A stretch of 64,000 bases of DNA from Streptomyces sp. Isolate_45. Its GTDB lineage: Bacteria; Actinomycetota; Actinomycetes; Streptomycetales; Streptomycetaceae. Within the stretch, counting starts at the first letter, position 1, and each line of letters opens with the position of its first letter. The notes under the pieces were generated by a model. That model was not told where the DNA came from, did no database searches, and saw nothing but the letters and a program-made list of their open reading frames with translations. The translations under genes were made by a program, and so were the position numbers. Below are positions 63,824 through 64,000 of the stretch, one piece after another. The stretch lies in NCBI RefSeq assembly GCF_024721315.2, contig NZ_JANFAK020000017.1:1-64000 (forward strand), written 5' to 3'.

Positions 63824-64000
63824 ATGAGCGCAATGGAGGAGCTGGACCGCCAGATCGTGGATCTGCTCGTACGGGACGGGCGGATGAGCTACACGGACCT
63901 GGGCAAGGCCACCGGACTGTCCACGTCGGCGGTCCATCAGCGAGTACGCCGTCTGGAGCAGCGCGGAGTGATCCGCGGCTACGCGGCCGTGGTCGACCCG
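63824..64000 (+). CDS. Lrp/AsnC-family regulator, 5' end only
   Basis: The first 59 codons of a second Lrp-type regulator run off the right edge. MEELDRQIVDLLVRDGRMSY begins the HTH, and LGKATGLSTSAVHQRVRRLE is the recognition helix region, followed by the start of the effector domain (GYAAVVDP). The ATG at 63824 is used; an ATG three codons later is possible. Not a copy of the Lrp at 22186, which differs through the HTH. Confidence 0.9.
   Translation, partial: MSAMEELDRQIVDLLVRDGRMSYTDLGKATGLSTSAVHQRVRRLEQRGVIRGYAAVVDP

Overview
The window is chromosomal DNA of a Streptomyces or close relative. The evidence is very high GC with strong GC3 codon bias, GTG/TTG starts, WhiB-type and LytTR regulators, SPW-repeat and SCO1431-type membrane proteins, and streptomycete-type chitinase control boxes. 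I see no rRNA, tRNA, CRISPR array, prophage or secondary-metabolite cluster. Most of it is conserved core chromosome; accessory traits are a short MITE-like element, a degenerate gene, several short tandem repeats and an immobile transposase-derived gene.

Layout. 1-6.5 kb: 3' end of priA, an HTH protein, fmt-rsmB, a GNAT, an aldo/keto reductase and an MFS exporter. 6.7-13.4 kb: rpe, a SorC regulator with a TGAAC repeat array, a lipoprotein RNase with its barstar inhibitor, a monooxygenase-like small protein, an IS701-derived protein lacking two catalytic aspartates, and guaB1. 13.4-18 kb: LytTR response regulator, small protein, Na+/solute symporter and LytS-type kinase on the minus strand. 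18-20.3 kb: a YxFxxD-repeat lipoprotein and an SGNH hydrolase.

20.5-32.7 kb: amino-acid permease plus Lrp regulator, a 1531-residue protein of unknown function, a WhiB-like protein, a GNAT, a leader peptide and thiol-transferase-like gene, then a nitrilase-amidase/flavin monooxygenase pair resembling DavA/DavB of lysine catabolism. The permease and davA promoter regions share a repeated GCGCAAC box, suggesting one Lrp-type regulon. 32.7-38.5 kb: DUF5995 protein, uracil/xanthine permease, a divergent MFS/ROK pair around a strong palindrome, and an SDR-type protein.

38.6-50.4 kb: GH18 chitinase with two dre-type operator repeats, FMN riboswitch, ribD-ribE-ribM-ribBA-ribH, hisE-hisG, a PH-domain protein and two CNNM/HlyC-type membrane proteins. 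50.4-64 kb: RidA and WYL regulator around a perfect palindrome, a 72-bp inverted-repeat element that supplies stop codons to both flanking genes, an orphan EccA-like ATPase, a kinase-like P-loop protein, a C39-type peptidase, small membrane proteins, a decayed secreted-protein gene, TetR, acyl-CoA dehydrogenase, a DUF7064-type protein with an APH-type kinase, a small Cys-containing protein and a truncated Lrp gene at the edge.

All assignments come from reading the sequence and from remembered family signatures; no database search was run.
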